DNA of 64,000 nucleotides, from the NCBI RefSeq assembly GCF_016097415.1, contig NZ_JAEHGE010000001.1:1971157-2035156 (forward strand). Reading direction: 5' to 3'. Below the pieces are notes generated by a model, which did no database searches, was not told the DNA's origin, and saw only the letters and a list, made by a program, of their open reading frames with translations. Numbering within the stretch: position 1 is the first letter of the stretch; each line of letters opens with the position of its first letter. The position numbers were made by a program, and so were the translations under genes. Source of the stretch: a sulfur-oxidizing endosymbiont of Gigantopelta aegis (GTDB taxonomy: Bacteria; Pseudomonadota; Gammaproteobacteria; GRL18). Below are positions 46,529-55,403 of this stretch, piece after piece.

Positions 46529-46648
46529 CAGCCTTTTTTATCCTTAGCATCCTCAAAAAAATATTCCCTTAAAGTCATTTCTATAAAGTAAGTTCTCAGA
46601 ACACTCTCTAATTCTTTAATTAATAAGAATTTTTTAAAATTAAAAAGT

Positions 46649-46664
46649 TGGTACGGGAGTTGCA
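46649..46664 (+). promoter_or_regulatory. Sigma-54 type promoter before fliK
   Basis: TGGTACGGGAGTTGCA matches the sigma-54 consensus at all invariant positions (TGG, ACG, TTGCA) with exact spacing. It lies 51 bases before the fliK start, so fliK and the second flagellin would form a sigma-54 transcript. Confidence 0.85.
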
Positions 46665-46714
46665 TTCTCATACAGTAAGAGCATAAAAAGTTAATTTATT
46701 GACGAATTGAGAAA

Positions 46715-48289
46715 ATGAATACAGCAAACTTATTAAATATCAAAGCAACGGCTAATAATAGCGCTAATGCCTTAACTGGGCAGGTGCTAGCAATGGTTTC
46801 GGCAGATAAAAATGATGGCATTGCTTTTAAATCTGAATTTAAAAATCAAATTGCAAAGAAAAAAGACCTTGTCCGTGCGGAAAAAGACTTGCCACAAAAC
46901 GGCAATGACTTGCCAAAGAAAAAAATGGCCAATGAAAAAGATGATAAGGATATAGTGCGTAAAAATAATAATGACGTGGCTGAAAAAGCAAAACCACAAG
47001 TGGCGACGGCATCTTCAAATGACAATAATGTTGAGAAAGCTAATAAGTCAGAGCAAGTTGATAAGCCTCAGCAAAGCACTAAGACTGAAGCTGAAAACAA
47101 GTCAGAACAACAAAACAATACAGGACAGGAAAATAATTCAGAACAACAAAACAATACAGGGCAGGAAAATAATTCAGAACAAAATGCATCGATAGCCAAG
47201 CAAGAAAATCTGGAATCAGACAAGCAAATTAATAATCGTATTGAAGACAGTGACTCTGTTGAAATACCAGCCTTAGTCATCAGTGAATTTGGTGGGGATG
47301 CTACTGAAACGAATGTTTTAGCATTGCAACAACAAACAACAGGACTAAGTCCATTAACTCAGCCTTCTTTACTTGCTGCTGAGGTTTCAAATACCTTGGG
47401 CAATGCAAGTGGCATAGCTCAAGCGACTGGCTTAGATAAGAAACCCACCATAGACGCCACTAAAGTACCATTTTCTCTGGCTCAGGTGCCATCCAATAGT
47501 GCCAACTCATCTACTATCAGCACGTCTGGTGAAGGAAAAAATGAATCAGCACTGAGTAAAAGTGTGGCTGATTTTCAGCAGTACATTGATATGTCGAAGA
47601 AAATATCCATGTCAGGTGAGGCTATCGCCAGTGTCAAATCATTTGAAAATAATATGAAAAATGCGCAAGCAAGCGCACAGATTAATGCTCAGTTTTTAGC
47701 CAGTGATCTTAAAGCGACAACTGCACAAACAAGCACTCAGACTGCTCCGGTGAGTGGTGTTTTAGCACTGGACAAAATGACTGCTTCGCTGCATAGCGCA
47801 TCACAATCTTTAACAAAAACGACCCCGTCATTGGATGTCAAAACTGGGGTTGGCAAGTCAGGCTGGAATCAGAGTTTTTCCAATCAAATTCTCGTCATGG
47901 CAAATAATGGCATACAACATGCAAAAATAAAATTAAATCCTTTAAGTCTTGGTCCGGTTGAAGCAATGGTCAGACTTTCGGGTGAAACGGCGGTAGTGAA
48001 TTTATCGGCGGTTAATTTAACCACCAAAGATGCTCTGGAAAATGCTTTACCGCGTTTAAAAGAAATGCTGAATGAGAATGGATTTTCACAAGTTGATGTG
48101 AATGTATCTCATCAGGATAAAAAACAACAGCAGGAAGCTGCTTTAGATTCAAAAACAGGTTCTAACAATGAGCATGGTAATTCCACTATGCCAGGTGACG
48201 AGCAATTATCAGATGATGATCCAGATTCTGAGGCCAATATAACGGCTTTAGATGAAAATGGTCTCAAGATTGTTGATTACTATGCTTAA
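46715..48289 (+). CDS. fliK: Flagellar hook-length control protein FliK
   Basis: 524 residues. The N-terminal 380 residues are hydrophilic and low-complexity (Asn, Gln, Lys, Ser, Thr), as expected for the molecular ruler. The C-terminal substrate-switch domain is clear: ILVMANNGIQHAKIKLNPLS, then GPVEAMVRLSGETAVVNLSA and NALPRLKEMLNENGFSQVDV. It contains a 36-base tandem duplication (47102-47173). Confidence 0.94.
   Translation: MNTANLLNIKATANNSANALTGQVLAMVSADKNDGIAFKSEFKNQIAKKKDLVRAEKDLPQNGNDLPKKKMANEKDDKDIVRKNNNDVAEKAKPQVATASSNDNNVEKANKSEQVDKPQQSTKTEAENKSEQQNNTGQENNSEQQNNTGQENNSEQNASIAKQENLESDKQINNRIEDSDSVEIPALVISEFGGDATETNVLALQQQTTGLSPLTQPSLLAAEVSNTLGNASGIAQATGLDKKPTIDATKVPFSLAQVPSNSANSSTISTSGEGKNESALSKSVADFQQYIDMSKKISMSGEAIASVKSFENNMKNAQASAQINAQFLASDLKATTAQTSTQTAPVSGVLALDKMTASLHSASQSLTKTTPSLDVKTGVGKSGWNQSFSNQILVMANNGIQHAKIKLNPLSLGPVEAMVRLSGETAVVNLSAVNLTTKDALENALPRLKEMLNENGFSQVDVNVSHQDKKQQQEAALDSKTGSNNEHGNSTMPGDEQLSDDDPDSEANITALDENGLKIVDYYA
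47102..47173 (+). repeat. 36-bp tandem repeat inside fliK
   Basis: Two copies of a 36-base unit (47102-47137, 47138-47173), one base different, plus a partial third copy. It encodes SEQQNNTGQENN twice. Copy-number change would alter FliK length by 12 residues at a time without a frameshift. Confidence 0.93.
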
Positions 48290-48301
48290 AGGAGAATAAC
48301 A

Positions 48302-49165
48302 ATGGCACAAGTAATAAATACGAATATCTATTCATTAAATGCGCAGAGAAATCTGAACAATACTTCGACGCAATTGGCTACCGCATTACAGCGACTATCG
48401 TCGGGTTTGCGTATTAATAGCGCCAAAGATGATGCTGCAGGTCTTGCTATTGCATCGCGTTTTACCGCTCAGATTAGAGGTTATAATCAGGGTGTCAGAA
48501 ATGCGGCAGATGCAATTTCGCTTGCTCAGACCGCTGAGGGTGCTTATGATGAATTAAGTAATAATTTACAACGTATTCGTGAGTTAGCGGTTCAGGCTGC
48601 TAATGCGACGAATAGTTCAACCGATAGACAAGCAATTCAGACAGAAATCTCTGATCTAAAAGCTGAAATTAATCGTGTGACCTTTACACAGTTTAATGGT
48701 GTTGAAGTCATTTGTGCTGATGCGGGGTCATTTTATTTTCAGGTTGGACCCAATGGTGTTGCCTCCATTGATGGTATTACGATTAATACCGTTAATGTGC
48801 GAGCGAATAATGGCTTTTTAGCAATGCAGGGTACATCAGCAACTGTTTACACCGCTAATGCGGGGGCGGTGGCCAATACGGGAGCAGCACTCAGTTTAAT
48901 TGGTCGAGTGGATAACCTATTACAAGTTATCAATACTCAACGGGCGATTCTAGGTGCGACACAAAATCGTTTTGAATCGGTTATCCGAAATGGTGAAAAC
49001 ATCGCTGAACAGTTATCAGCTTCACGTTCACGCATTCAGGATGCTGATTTTGCTAAGGAAACAGCGGCTCTAACTAAGGCTCAGATCTTGCAGCAGGCGG
49101 GTACGACAGTACTGTCTCAAGCAAATGCAGTACCGCAGAGTGTTCTATCGCTACTACAGGGTTAA
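48302..49165 (+). CDS. fliC2: Flagellin (second copy)
   Basis: 287 residues. Same short architecture as the first flagellin: N-terminal D0/D1 ([40 protein letters not shown]), short central part, C-terminal D1/D0 (QDADFAKETAALTKAQILQQ). The middle differs and contains a Cys (GVEVICADAG), unusual for an exported flagellin. It starts 12 bases after fliK with AGGAG before the ATG, so it is probably cotranscribed with fliK. Confidence 0.95.
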   Translation: MAQVINTNIYSLNAQRNLNNTSTQLATALQRLSSGLRINSAKDDAAGLAIASRFTAQIRGYNQGVRNAADAISLAQTAEGAYDELSNNLQRIRELAVQAANATNSSTDRQAIQTEISDLKAEINRVTFTQFNGVEVICADAGSFYFQVGPNGVASIDGITINTVNVRANNGFLAMQGTSATVYTANAGAVANTGAALSLIGRVDNLLQVINTQRAILGATQNRFESVIRNGENIAEQLSASRSRIQDADFAKETAALTKAQILQQAGTTVLSQANAVPQSVLSLLQG

Positions 49166-49190
49166 ATAGTTCTTTAGTGAGGCAGGCATA

Positions 49191-49751
49191 ATGACTGAAG
49201 TTCTTCAAAACGCACTTGCCGGTCGTCATTCGGTTGATGAAACATCAAATCATACCAGTGACAGAGGGCAAAATGGCGTTCGAGATAGGCAAGCGTTAAA
49301 TGAGGGAACTCAGGATTCGATTCTGGGTACGGTTAATATTTCATTTAATGCACAAATGCGTCTGCAAGCTTATCAAGAACAAAAGAATCAGCTTGTTATG
49401 GGTGATGTGCAGCCGTTGAGTAAGGAACCGCTTCAAGCATTAGAACAAAAGCCTTCACAATTATTAAATAAACCATTGGCAAGTGAGCTTTCAAGCAAAA
49501 TTACCAACATGTTAACGGAAGTTGAAAATAATATTGTGCAATCATCTGAACCTGGTTATCGCTACTTGGTCAATATGCTGAACAATTATGGAACCAAGCT
49601 AGAAGATCCTGGCCAACTGCAGGAAGTGATGCGTAAAGAAGAATTTTACCTGAATCGGCGCAAGGCCTTTATGGATAGTTCAGAGTATCAAAGTTATAGT
49701 CAGGTGCTGAATCAATTTTCCAATATTATTGGGCGGCAACAATATGCCTAA
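49191..49751 (+). CDS. Unrecognised protein following the second flagellin
   Basis: 186 residues, no family recognised. The first 90 residues are polar and probably disordered (SDRGQNGVRDRQALNEGTQD); residues about 100-186 are helical and charged (LASELSSKITNMLTEVENNI, VMRKEEFYLNRRKAFMDSSE). No signal peptide or membrane segment. It starts 25 bases after the flagellin, with GAGGC upstream, so is probably cotranscribed and could be a flagellar chaperone, exported accessory or regulator. That is inference from position. Confidence 0.75.
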   Translation: MTEVLQNALAGRHSVDETSNHTSDRGQNGVRDRQALNEGTQDSILGTVNISFNAQMRLQAYQEQKNQLVMGDVQPLSKEPLQALEQKPSQLLNKPLASELSSKITNMLTEVENNIVQSSEPGYRYLVNMLNNYGTKLEDPGQLQEVMRKEEFYLNRRKAFMDSSEYQSYSQVLNQFSNIIGRQQYA

Positions 49752-49892
49752 TATGCACGTTTATAATACTCTTTCTTAAAATCGATAAAATCATTTTCCT
49801 AGGCAAATCACCCTATTTACAAGCATATTCGCTATTTTTGTCCTATACCTTTAATTGTATTCCTGAATTTAAGAAATACTGCACATTTATAT

Positions 49893-49919
49893 TAAAGCTT
49901 TTTTGCTTTTAGCCGAATC
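49893..49919 (+). promoter_or_regulatory. Sigma-28 (FliA) type promoter before the receptor-like gene
   Basis: TAAAGCTT (49893-49900), an 11-base spacer and GCCGAATC (49912-49919) match the sigma-28 pattern TAAAGTTT-N11-GCCGATAA with correct spacing. It lies 39 bases before the gene at 49958, placing that gene and the following ODP-like gene in the flagellar/chemotaxis regulon. Confidence 0.75.
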
Positions 49920-49957
49920 ATTATTTATACGCTTTTATTTTTATTTGGGAAAGAATC

Positions 49958-50584
49958 ATGTCGATAAATAACAAGTCAATGGATGCCAGTGCCAGGCAAT
50001 TTTTAGCCGTTGCTTCTGTTCAGGCAGAATTGTTTGCCGTTAAACAGATATCCAAACGCATTTCACTCAGTGCCAAAAATGCCAAAGCCATTGCTGCCCG
50101 TGCGGGTAGTCAGGCGATGGGGTTTCATCCGATTACTGATTTCATTGATGATGTGGCAATTAATATTACCCAACTAGTCGAAAAAATTAATGCTGAAGCC
50201 TTAAAATTATCCAGTTTCGCCATTTCTAATCGCAATCGCAGTAAGACTATCGAGCAAATGATGGCAGCCAGAGAAGATATGCTGAAATATGCGGATCATA
50301 ATGGCATTAAAAAGCGCTTAGATGAATTAGAAAAAATGAAAAAACAATTTCTAATTGATTATGGTCGGAAAAATGGGGATCTTTTAGAGCTTTTAGCTGA
50401 AATTAGAAATCAATTACAGGCCGCTGAAATGATTTGTACGACTTCACGTACCGAAGCAACCAGGGCCGGGGATTTTCAATCAAATTTAGAAGTAGTGGCC
50501 GATGAAGTGTCCATTGCCGTTAATAATATTAAAGATACCTTACAAAGTAGTAAGTACCATTTATCGCAATTGTCATTACGCTAA
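49958..50584 (+). CDS. Soluble chemoreceptor-like signalling protein
   Basis: 208 residues, no membrane segment or signal peptide. The N-terminal 100 residues (QISKRISLSAKNAKAIAARA, GSQAMGFHPITDFIDDVAIN, ITQLVEKINAEALKLSSFAI) resemble part of the methyl-accepting chemotaxis protein cytoplasmic helices. The remainder is coiled coil with a C-terminal helix (EVVADEVSIAVNNIKDTLQS). The hairpin tip that binds CheA/CheW is not obvious, so it is degenerate or atypical. Its sigma-28 promoter and the downstream ODP-like gene point to a role in chemotaxis signalling. Confidence 0.7.
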   Translation: MSINNKSMDASARQFLAVASVQAELFAVKQISKRISLSAKNAKAIAARAGSQAMGFHPITDFIDDVAINITQLVEKINAEALKLSSFAISNRNRSKTIEQMMAAREDMLKYADHNGIKKRLDELEKMKKQFLIDYGRKNGDLLELLAEIRNQLQAAEMICTTSRTEATRAGDFQSNLEVVADEVSIAVNNIKDTLQSSKYHLSQLSLR

Positions 50585-50630
50585 CAAGCGTGACATTAAG
50601 TAATAATTAAATTGATTAGAGAACAGAATA

Positions 50631-51368
50631 ATGATTACACAAACAATATATGATGGCAGTTATCAATGGATTATCATGGGTAGGGATCCGGACAAACCAG
50701 GGAAAATAATTGATACCAACCAATATATTATTAAAGATGGTAATAGGACACTATTACTTGATCCCGGTGGTATGGAGATTTTTTCATCGGTACTGGCTGC
50801 GACATTGAGTGTTTCAAAATTGGAAAATATTACCGATATTTTTGCTTCTCATCAGGATCCAGACATTATTTCTTCCCTGGGTCTATGGCATGAGATGTTA
50901 CCGGATATACGTTTACATGCATCGGTTCTTTGGGAAGGTTTTATTCGTCATTTTAGTAGTGGTGATGTGACTTACGTTCCCATTGACGATAAAGGCGGTA
51001 GTATTCGTCTGGAATCGGTCGAATTGCAATTTATTCCGGCGCATTACTTACACTCTTCTGCTAACTTTAATGTCTATGATCCGAATGCAAAAATATTGAT
51101 GAGCGGTGATATTGGTGCGGCTTTGGAAGCACCGGGTTCGCCCATGTTTGTCGATGATTTTGATAGTCATAAAGAGAAAATGCGTTTTTTCCATAAACGC
51201 TGGATGCCTTCTAATGAAGCCAAGCGTGATTGGGTGCGTCGAGTGAGAGAGCTGGATATTGATATTATGGCACCGCAGCATGGTCGCATGTTCAGAGGGG
51301 ATGATGTAAAGCGCTTTTTGGACTGGTTTGAAGCCTTAGATGTGGGTGTGGCGATTCATGGTGGTTAA
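50631..51368 (+). CDS. Metallo-beta-lactamase-fold diiron protein, ODP type
   Basis: 245 residues of the flavodiiron-like metallo-beta-lactamase fold without a flavodoxin domain. Metal-ligand positions are visible: FASHQDPDI (H-x-D instead of HxHxDH), IPAHYLHSSANFNVYDP, MSGDIGAAL and APQHGRMFRG. This pattern is that of oxygen-binding diiron proteins, which in Treponema denticola act as oxygen sensors for chemotaxis. It follows the receptor-like gene by 46 bases and precedes a terminator, so the two form a two-gene unit. Confidence 0.85.
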   Translation: MITQTIYDGSYQWIIMGRDPDKPGKIIDTNQYIIKDGNRTLLLDPGGMEIFSSVLAATLSVSKLENITDIFASHQDPDIISSLGLWHEMLPDIRLHASVLWEGFIRHFSSGDVTYVPIDDKGGSIRLESVELQFIPAHYLHSSANFNVYDPNAKILMSGDIGAALEAPGSPMFVDDFDSHKEKMRFFHKRWMPSNEAKRDWVRRVRELDIDIMAPQHGRMFRGDDVKRFLDWFEALDVGVAIHGG

Positions 51369-51396
51369 TTGAGTGGCTTATTTTTCATGAACAGTT

Positions 51397-51422
51397 AAAA
51401 ACCTGCCTTGCAGGTTTTTTTT
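51397..51422 (+). terminator. Intrinsic terminator after the ODP-type gene
   Basis: ACCTGC (51401-51406) pairs with GCAGGT (51410-51415) around CTT, flanked by A4 and a run of eight T. It closes the receptor-like/ODP unit. Confidence 0.9.
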
Positions 51423-51508
51423 ATGTGCCTTGAAAATAGCACGAAAAAACCCAATATTACGCTTATAACGAGTTAATAATTGAATATAAGTAATGGTTGA
51501 TATACTAT

Positions 51509-51820
51509 ATGATTGTCCAGACATTAATTGAAAAAAAATTACAGCAAGCTTTTACACCGACTTATTTATTGGTTGAAAATGAAAGCCATACGCACAATGT
51601 ACCAGCAGGTTCAGAAAGTCACTTTAAAGTACAAATTGTATCAGATGAATTTGATGGCCAGATGCTGATAAAACGCCATCGTGCAGTCAATAAGGTACTA
51701 GCGGAAGAATTAGCAGGCACAATTCATGCCTTGTCGATGCATACTTTTACTCAGGATGAATGGCAGCAGCGCAATGGTCAGGTACAAGAGTCACCGCCCT
51801 GTCATGGTGGTGGTAAGTAA
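51509..51820 (+). CDS. bolA: BolA-family protein
   Basis: About 103 residues. BolA fold: N-terminal MIVQTLIEKKLQQAFTPTYL, ESHTHNVPAGSESHFKVQIV and the conserved KRHRAVNKVLAEELAGTIHA, HALSMHTFTQDEW. The frame extends upstream to a TTG at 51497; the ATG at 51509 fits the family N-terminus. BolA proteins partner monothiol glutaredoxins in iron-sulfur biology and affect morphology and biofilm. The C-terminus contains CHGGGK, and GGTGGTGGTAA is duplicated across its stop codon. Confidence 0.9.
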   Translation: MIVQTLIEKKLQQAFTPTYLLVENESHTHNVPAGSESHFKVQIVSDEFDGQMLIKRHRAVNKVLAEELAGTIHALSMHTFTQDEWQQRNGQVQESPPCHGGGK

Positions 51821-51901
51821 TGGTGGTGGTAAATAAAAGTGCTAGTAAGTAGAGCTGGAAAACGACAACATTTTCTAAAAAGATAAAACTGAGGAGTTAT
51901 C

Positions 51902-52282
51902 ATGGCGACAATAGAAGTAACAGCAGAAAATTTCAATGATATTATCACTAACAACGAATTTGTCATTGTTGACTTTTGGGCGCCATGGTGTGGTCCTTGT
52001 AAAGGTTTTGCACCGGTTTATGAGGAGCTTTCAGAAAAATATCCTGATCTTGTCTTTGCCAAAGTGAATACGGAAAATGAGCAGCAATTAGCCGGTGAAT
52101 TTCAGATCCGCTCAATTCCAACACTGATGATTTTCCGTGAACAAATTATTCTGTTTTCACAGCCAGGTGCGCTACAAGGTGCTCAACTGGAACAGGTGAT
52201 TGATCAGGCTAAAGGTCTGGATATGGAAGAAGTGAAGATGGATATTGAAAAACAACAGGCCGAGCAAGCGACAAAACAATAA
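51902..52282 (+). CDS. Thioredoxin-family protein
   Basis: 126 residues. Thioredoxin fold with active site WAPWCGPCKG, cis-Pro in IRSIPTLMIF and the usual strands. A charged C-terminal extension (MEEVKMDIEKQQAEQATKQ) of about 20 residues is not in standard TrxA. A GAGGAG ribosome site precedes the ATG. It overlaps hemH by one base. Confidence 0.93.
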   Translation: MATIEVTAENFNDIITNNEFVIVDFWAPWCGPCKGFAPVYEELSEKYPDLVFAKVNTENEQQLAGEFQIRSIPTLMIFREQIILFSQPGALQGAQLEQVIDQAKGLDMEEVKMDIEKQQAEQATKQ

Positions 52283-53382
52283 TGAAGTTTCATGCCGAAG
52301 CGTTTAAGCATGATCAGGCTGAAAAAATTGGTATTCTACTGGTTAATCTGGGCTCACCGGATGCCCCAGATGCCCGTTCGATCCGTCGATTTTTACGCGA
52401 GTTTTTATCGGATCAGCGGGTTATTGAGATCCCGAGAATTCTCTGGTTATTGATTCTTAATCTCTTTATCTTACCTTTTCGTCCCCGAAAGTTAGTTCCT
52501 CTCTATCAATCTATTTGGACTAAAGATGGCTCACCACTAGTTTCTATTGCTGAAAAACAGAAAGTTAAGCTGGCGGCCTTCTTTAAAGAAAAGCGCAATA
52601 AAGAAAAAAAGAGTAATGATGTCAGCTTCGCCTTGGCAATGCGTTATGGCAAACCGGATATTCGTACCGCACTGCGTCAACTGGCCAAAGACAATGCTCA
52701 TAAAATTCTAATTTTACCCACCTATGCCCAGTACTCAGGTACGACAACCGCTTCAATATTCGATGCCATCAGCAATGAGTTGCAACAATGGCGTTGGATA
52801 CCTGAATTACGCTTCATCAATAATTATCATGACCAAGTTGAGCATATTCAGGCACTGGCTGATTCGGTGCAAAGCTATTGGCAGCAGCACAAACAAGGTC
52901 AAAAATTGCTCATGTCATTTCATGGCTTGCCACAACGCAATTTACGCTTGGGTGACCCCTATTATTGCCAATGTCATAAAACGGCACGTTTATTAGCGAA
53001 CAAATTGGGTTTAAATGATGACCAATGGCTGATCACATTCCAGTCACGTTTTGGTAAAGCGGAATGGCTCAAGCCTTATACCAGTACCTCATTGGCGTCA
53101 CTGGCAAAAGAAGGGCTTGAGTCGGTCGATGTGATTTGCCCGGGCTTTGCCATTGATTGTCTGGAAACACTGGAAGAAATTGCGGTAGAAAATCGTGATG
53201 TTTTTCTTGGCGCAGGGGGTAAAAACTATCAATACATACCCGCGCTCAATGATTCCGATGTCAATATTCAGGCGATGGCGAGCTTAATCGAGCAGCACAT
53301 TCAAGGCTGGCAAGTCGAGTCTGACTCAGTTGAGCTAGAAAAGAGAGAGAAGCGGCACTCAGGTCTTAGTTCTAAAAATTGA
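52282..53382 (+). CDS. hemH: Ferrochelatase
   Basis: 366 residues, somewhat longer than the usual 320 because of a basic C-terminal extension. Inserts ferrous iron into protoporphyrin IX. Family motifs: GILLVNLGSPDAPDARSIRR, FLREFLSDQRVIEIP, LLMSFHGLPQRNLRLGDPYY (catalytic His), WLITFQSRFGKAEWLKPYT and DVICPGFAIDCLETLEEIA (catalytic Glu). It overlaps the thioredoxin gene at TAATG. Confidence 0.96.
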   Translation: MKFHAEAFKHDQAEKIGILLVNLGSPDAPDARSIRRFLREFLSDQRVIEIPRILWLLILNLFILPFRPRKLVPLYQSIWTKDGSPLVSIAEKQKVKLAAFFKEKRNKEKKSNDVSFALAMRYGKPDIRTALRQLAKDNAHKILILPTYAQYSGTTTASIFDAISNELQQWRWIPELRFINNYHDQVEHIQALADSVQSYWQQHKQGQKLLMSFHGLPQRNLRLGDPYYCQCHKTARLLANKLGLNDDQWLITFQSRFGKAEWLKPYTSTSLASLAKEGLESVDVICPGFAIDCLETLEEIAVENRDVFLGAGGKNYQYIPALNDSDVNIQAMASLIEQHIQGWQVESDSVELEKREKRHSGLSSKN

Positions 53383-53440
53383 ATGCGGCTTTTGGTGATG
53401 TCAATTCGGGGTCGCCTATTAGAGCTACATTAATAATGAT

Positions 53441-54718
53441 CTAAGCAATCAAGCCTTCAAAAGGCTGTACGGTCACCATTTTACCGGCTTCAACGCTACC
53501 GCTCTCAGCGGCTAAGACAATAAAACAATTAGCCTGACTCATGGCTGTCAGCACGTGTGATGCTTGCATACCAGCACTGCGCACAGTGAATTCGCCACTC
53601 TCAGATTGTTCTAGAATTCCCCGCTGAAAATCAGTACGACCGGGACGTTTTTTCAATAATTCGCTGGTTTTAACCTGTATTTCAAGGGGAAGCACAATGC
53701 TCTGACCTTTCATGCGCTTTAAAGCCGGTTGCACAAACTGATAGAAGGTGGCGATAACGGCGACAGGATTACCTGGTAGGCCAAAAAATAAACTCTTGCC
53801 CAGCGTGCCAAAAGCTAATGGCTTACCGGGTTTCATGGCAATTTTCCAAAAATTAATCTGCCCCAGTTTTTCTAACGTTTCCTTTACATAATCCGCTTCA
53901 CCGACAGACACGCCACCGGAAGTGATTACTGCGTCAGTGACTTCTGAGGCGGATAAAAAGGCCGCTTCAATGGCTTGGCGATCATCAGGAATAACCCCCA
54001 TATCAATTAATTCGACATCGAGATTTTTCAACAAACCATAGAGAGAATAGCGATTGGAGCCATAAATATCGCCTTCGCCTAATGTTTCACCAATTGAGCG
54101 CAATTCATCACCCGTGGAAAAGAAAGCGACACGTATTTTCCGTGATACTTTAACTTCCGGTATTCCTTGAGTGGCAAGAAAGGCCAGGTCAGTGGGGGAG
54201 AGTTTCTTGCCACAGGATAAAAAAGTGTGTCCTGTGCTTAGGTCATCCCCCTTTTTTCTGACATTGGCCAATGCTTTGGGCAGGGTAGTGATGTTGACCA
54301 AACCTTCTTCAGGTGTTTCTGTATGCTCTTGCATGACCACGGTATCAACATCAGAGGGCACTGCTGCGCCAGTCATAATACGAATCGCTTCACCTTTGGC
54401 TATAGCGCCCTGATAGGGGTGGCCAGCAAAGGATTGACCAACAACTTTTAGGCTAATAGCCGTCTGTTCACCGTCTTTAATCGCTTGTGAGTCGAGTTCT
54501 TTACTGGAAAATGCATAACCATCCATGGCTGAATTGTCACAGGGCGGGGTATCAAAGGTGGCCACTACATTCTGAGCTAAAATTCGTCCTAATGCCTGAC
54601 GAATACCGACTTGTTCAATGCCATTAATGGCTTTAATGTCATTGATAATACGTTGTTGTACTTCTTTGACGCTAAGAAAAAGATTTGCAGTATCTGTCGG
54701 GTTGTTTTTTTGACTCAT
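53441..54718 (-). CDS. moeA: Molybdopterin molybdenumtransferase MoeA
   Basis: 425 residues, the normal size. Inserts molybdate into adenylylated molybdopterin. Motifs seen: DTPPCDNSAMDGYAF, FAGHPYQGAIAKGEAIRIMT, GDDLSTGHTFLSCGKKLSP, VITSGGVSVGEADYVKETLE and MKPGKPLAFGTL, FGLPGNPVAVIATFYQFV. It overlaps mobB upstream by four bases on the same strand, forming a cofactor operon. Confidence 0.96.
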   Translation of the reverse strand: MSQKNNPTDTANLFLSVKEVQQRIINDIKAINGIEQVGIRQALGRILAQNVVATFDTPPCDNSAMDGYAFSSKELDSQAIKDGEQTAISLKVVGQSFAGHPYQGAIAKGEAIRIMTGAAVPSDVDTVVMQEHTETPEEGLVNITTLPKALANVRKKGDDLSTGHTFLSCGKKLSPTDLAFLATQGIPEVKVSRKIRVAFFSTGDELRSIGETLGEGDIYGSNRYSLYGLLKNLDVELIDMGVIPDDRQAIEAAFLSASEVTDAVITSGGVSVGEADYVKETLEKLGQINFWKIAMKPGKPLAFGTLGKSLFFGLPGNPVAVIATFYQFVQPALKRMKGQSIVLPLEIQVKTSELLKKRPGRTDFQRGILEQSESGEFTVRSAGMQASHVLTAMSQANCFIVLAAESGSVEAGKMVTVQPFEGLIA

Positions 54719-55323
54719 AATGATGCCTTGCCTATAGAAGATAATGGAATTAGTTCGCTAATAAAAGCGCATATTTCAGAGATGTTATTGATATCCAATA
54801 ACGGATAATTGCTAATATCGGGATAAGTTGCTGTGGTTTTTCCCAGACTATTGCTGGTCTTAAAATTCACTTGATCACTGGCAATCGCAATGATATTTTC
54901 ATCATCAGGATAGAGTAATGGCTTTGCTAATAGAGGACGATGTAATTCAATTTTACTGATATTTTCGTGCTTAAAGCCTTCAACAAGGATTAAATCTGCT
55001 TTATTGAGCTCCAAGTGGGGTAAGAGTTCAAACAAATTCGGCTCTGTGAGTTTAGTTTGTTCAGGATGTTCAACCATCAATGCCCAACGTTTGGCTGAAG
55101 CCACCAGCATTTGTTCAGCCCCTGCTTTACGCAGTCGATAACTGTCTTTACCCGGCTTATCAATATCAAATTTCTCATGATGGGTATGTTTTACCATCGC
55201 CACGCGAATATTGGCTTGATTTAACTCAGGGATTAGTTGCTCTAAAAGCGTTGTTTTGCCCGTACCGCTGAATGCGGCAAAGCCTAATAGAGGAACACCT
55301 TGAAAAGTCGAGAGTGAAATCAT
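54715..55323 (-). CDS. mobB: Molybdopterin-guanine dinucleotide biosynthesis adaptor MobB
   Basis: 202 residues. P-loop GTPase: Walker A GFAAFSGTGKTTLLEQLI, then VAMVKHTHHEKFDIDKPGKD and SYRLRKAGAEQMLVAS, and LILVEGFKHENISKIELHRP. MobB supports MobA in forming the guanine dinucleotide cofactor. It is first in the mobB-moeA pair. Confidence 0.95.
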   Translation of the reverse strand: MISLSTFQGVPLLGFAAFSGTGKTTLLEQLIPELNQANIRVAMVKHTHHEKFDIDKPGKDSYRLRKAGAEQMLVASAKRWALMVEHPEQTKLTEPNLFELLPHLELNKADLILVEGFKHENISKIELHRPLLAKPLLYPDDENIIAIASDQVNFKTSNSLGKTTATYPDISNYPLLDINNISEICAFISELIPLSSIGKASL

Positions 55324-55403
55324 GGCTGAATTATATCATAATAGATTTTTTTATCTGCCTATGATGCTTTAAATGACGAGATCTAACGTATGAAATTTTG
55401 CTC

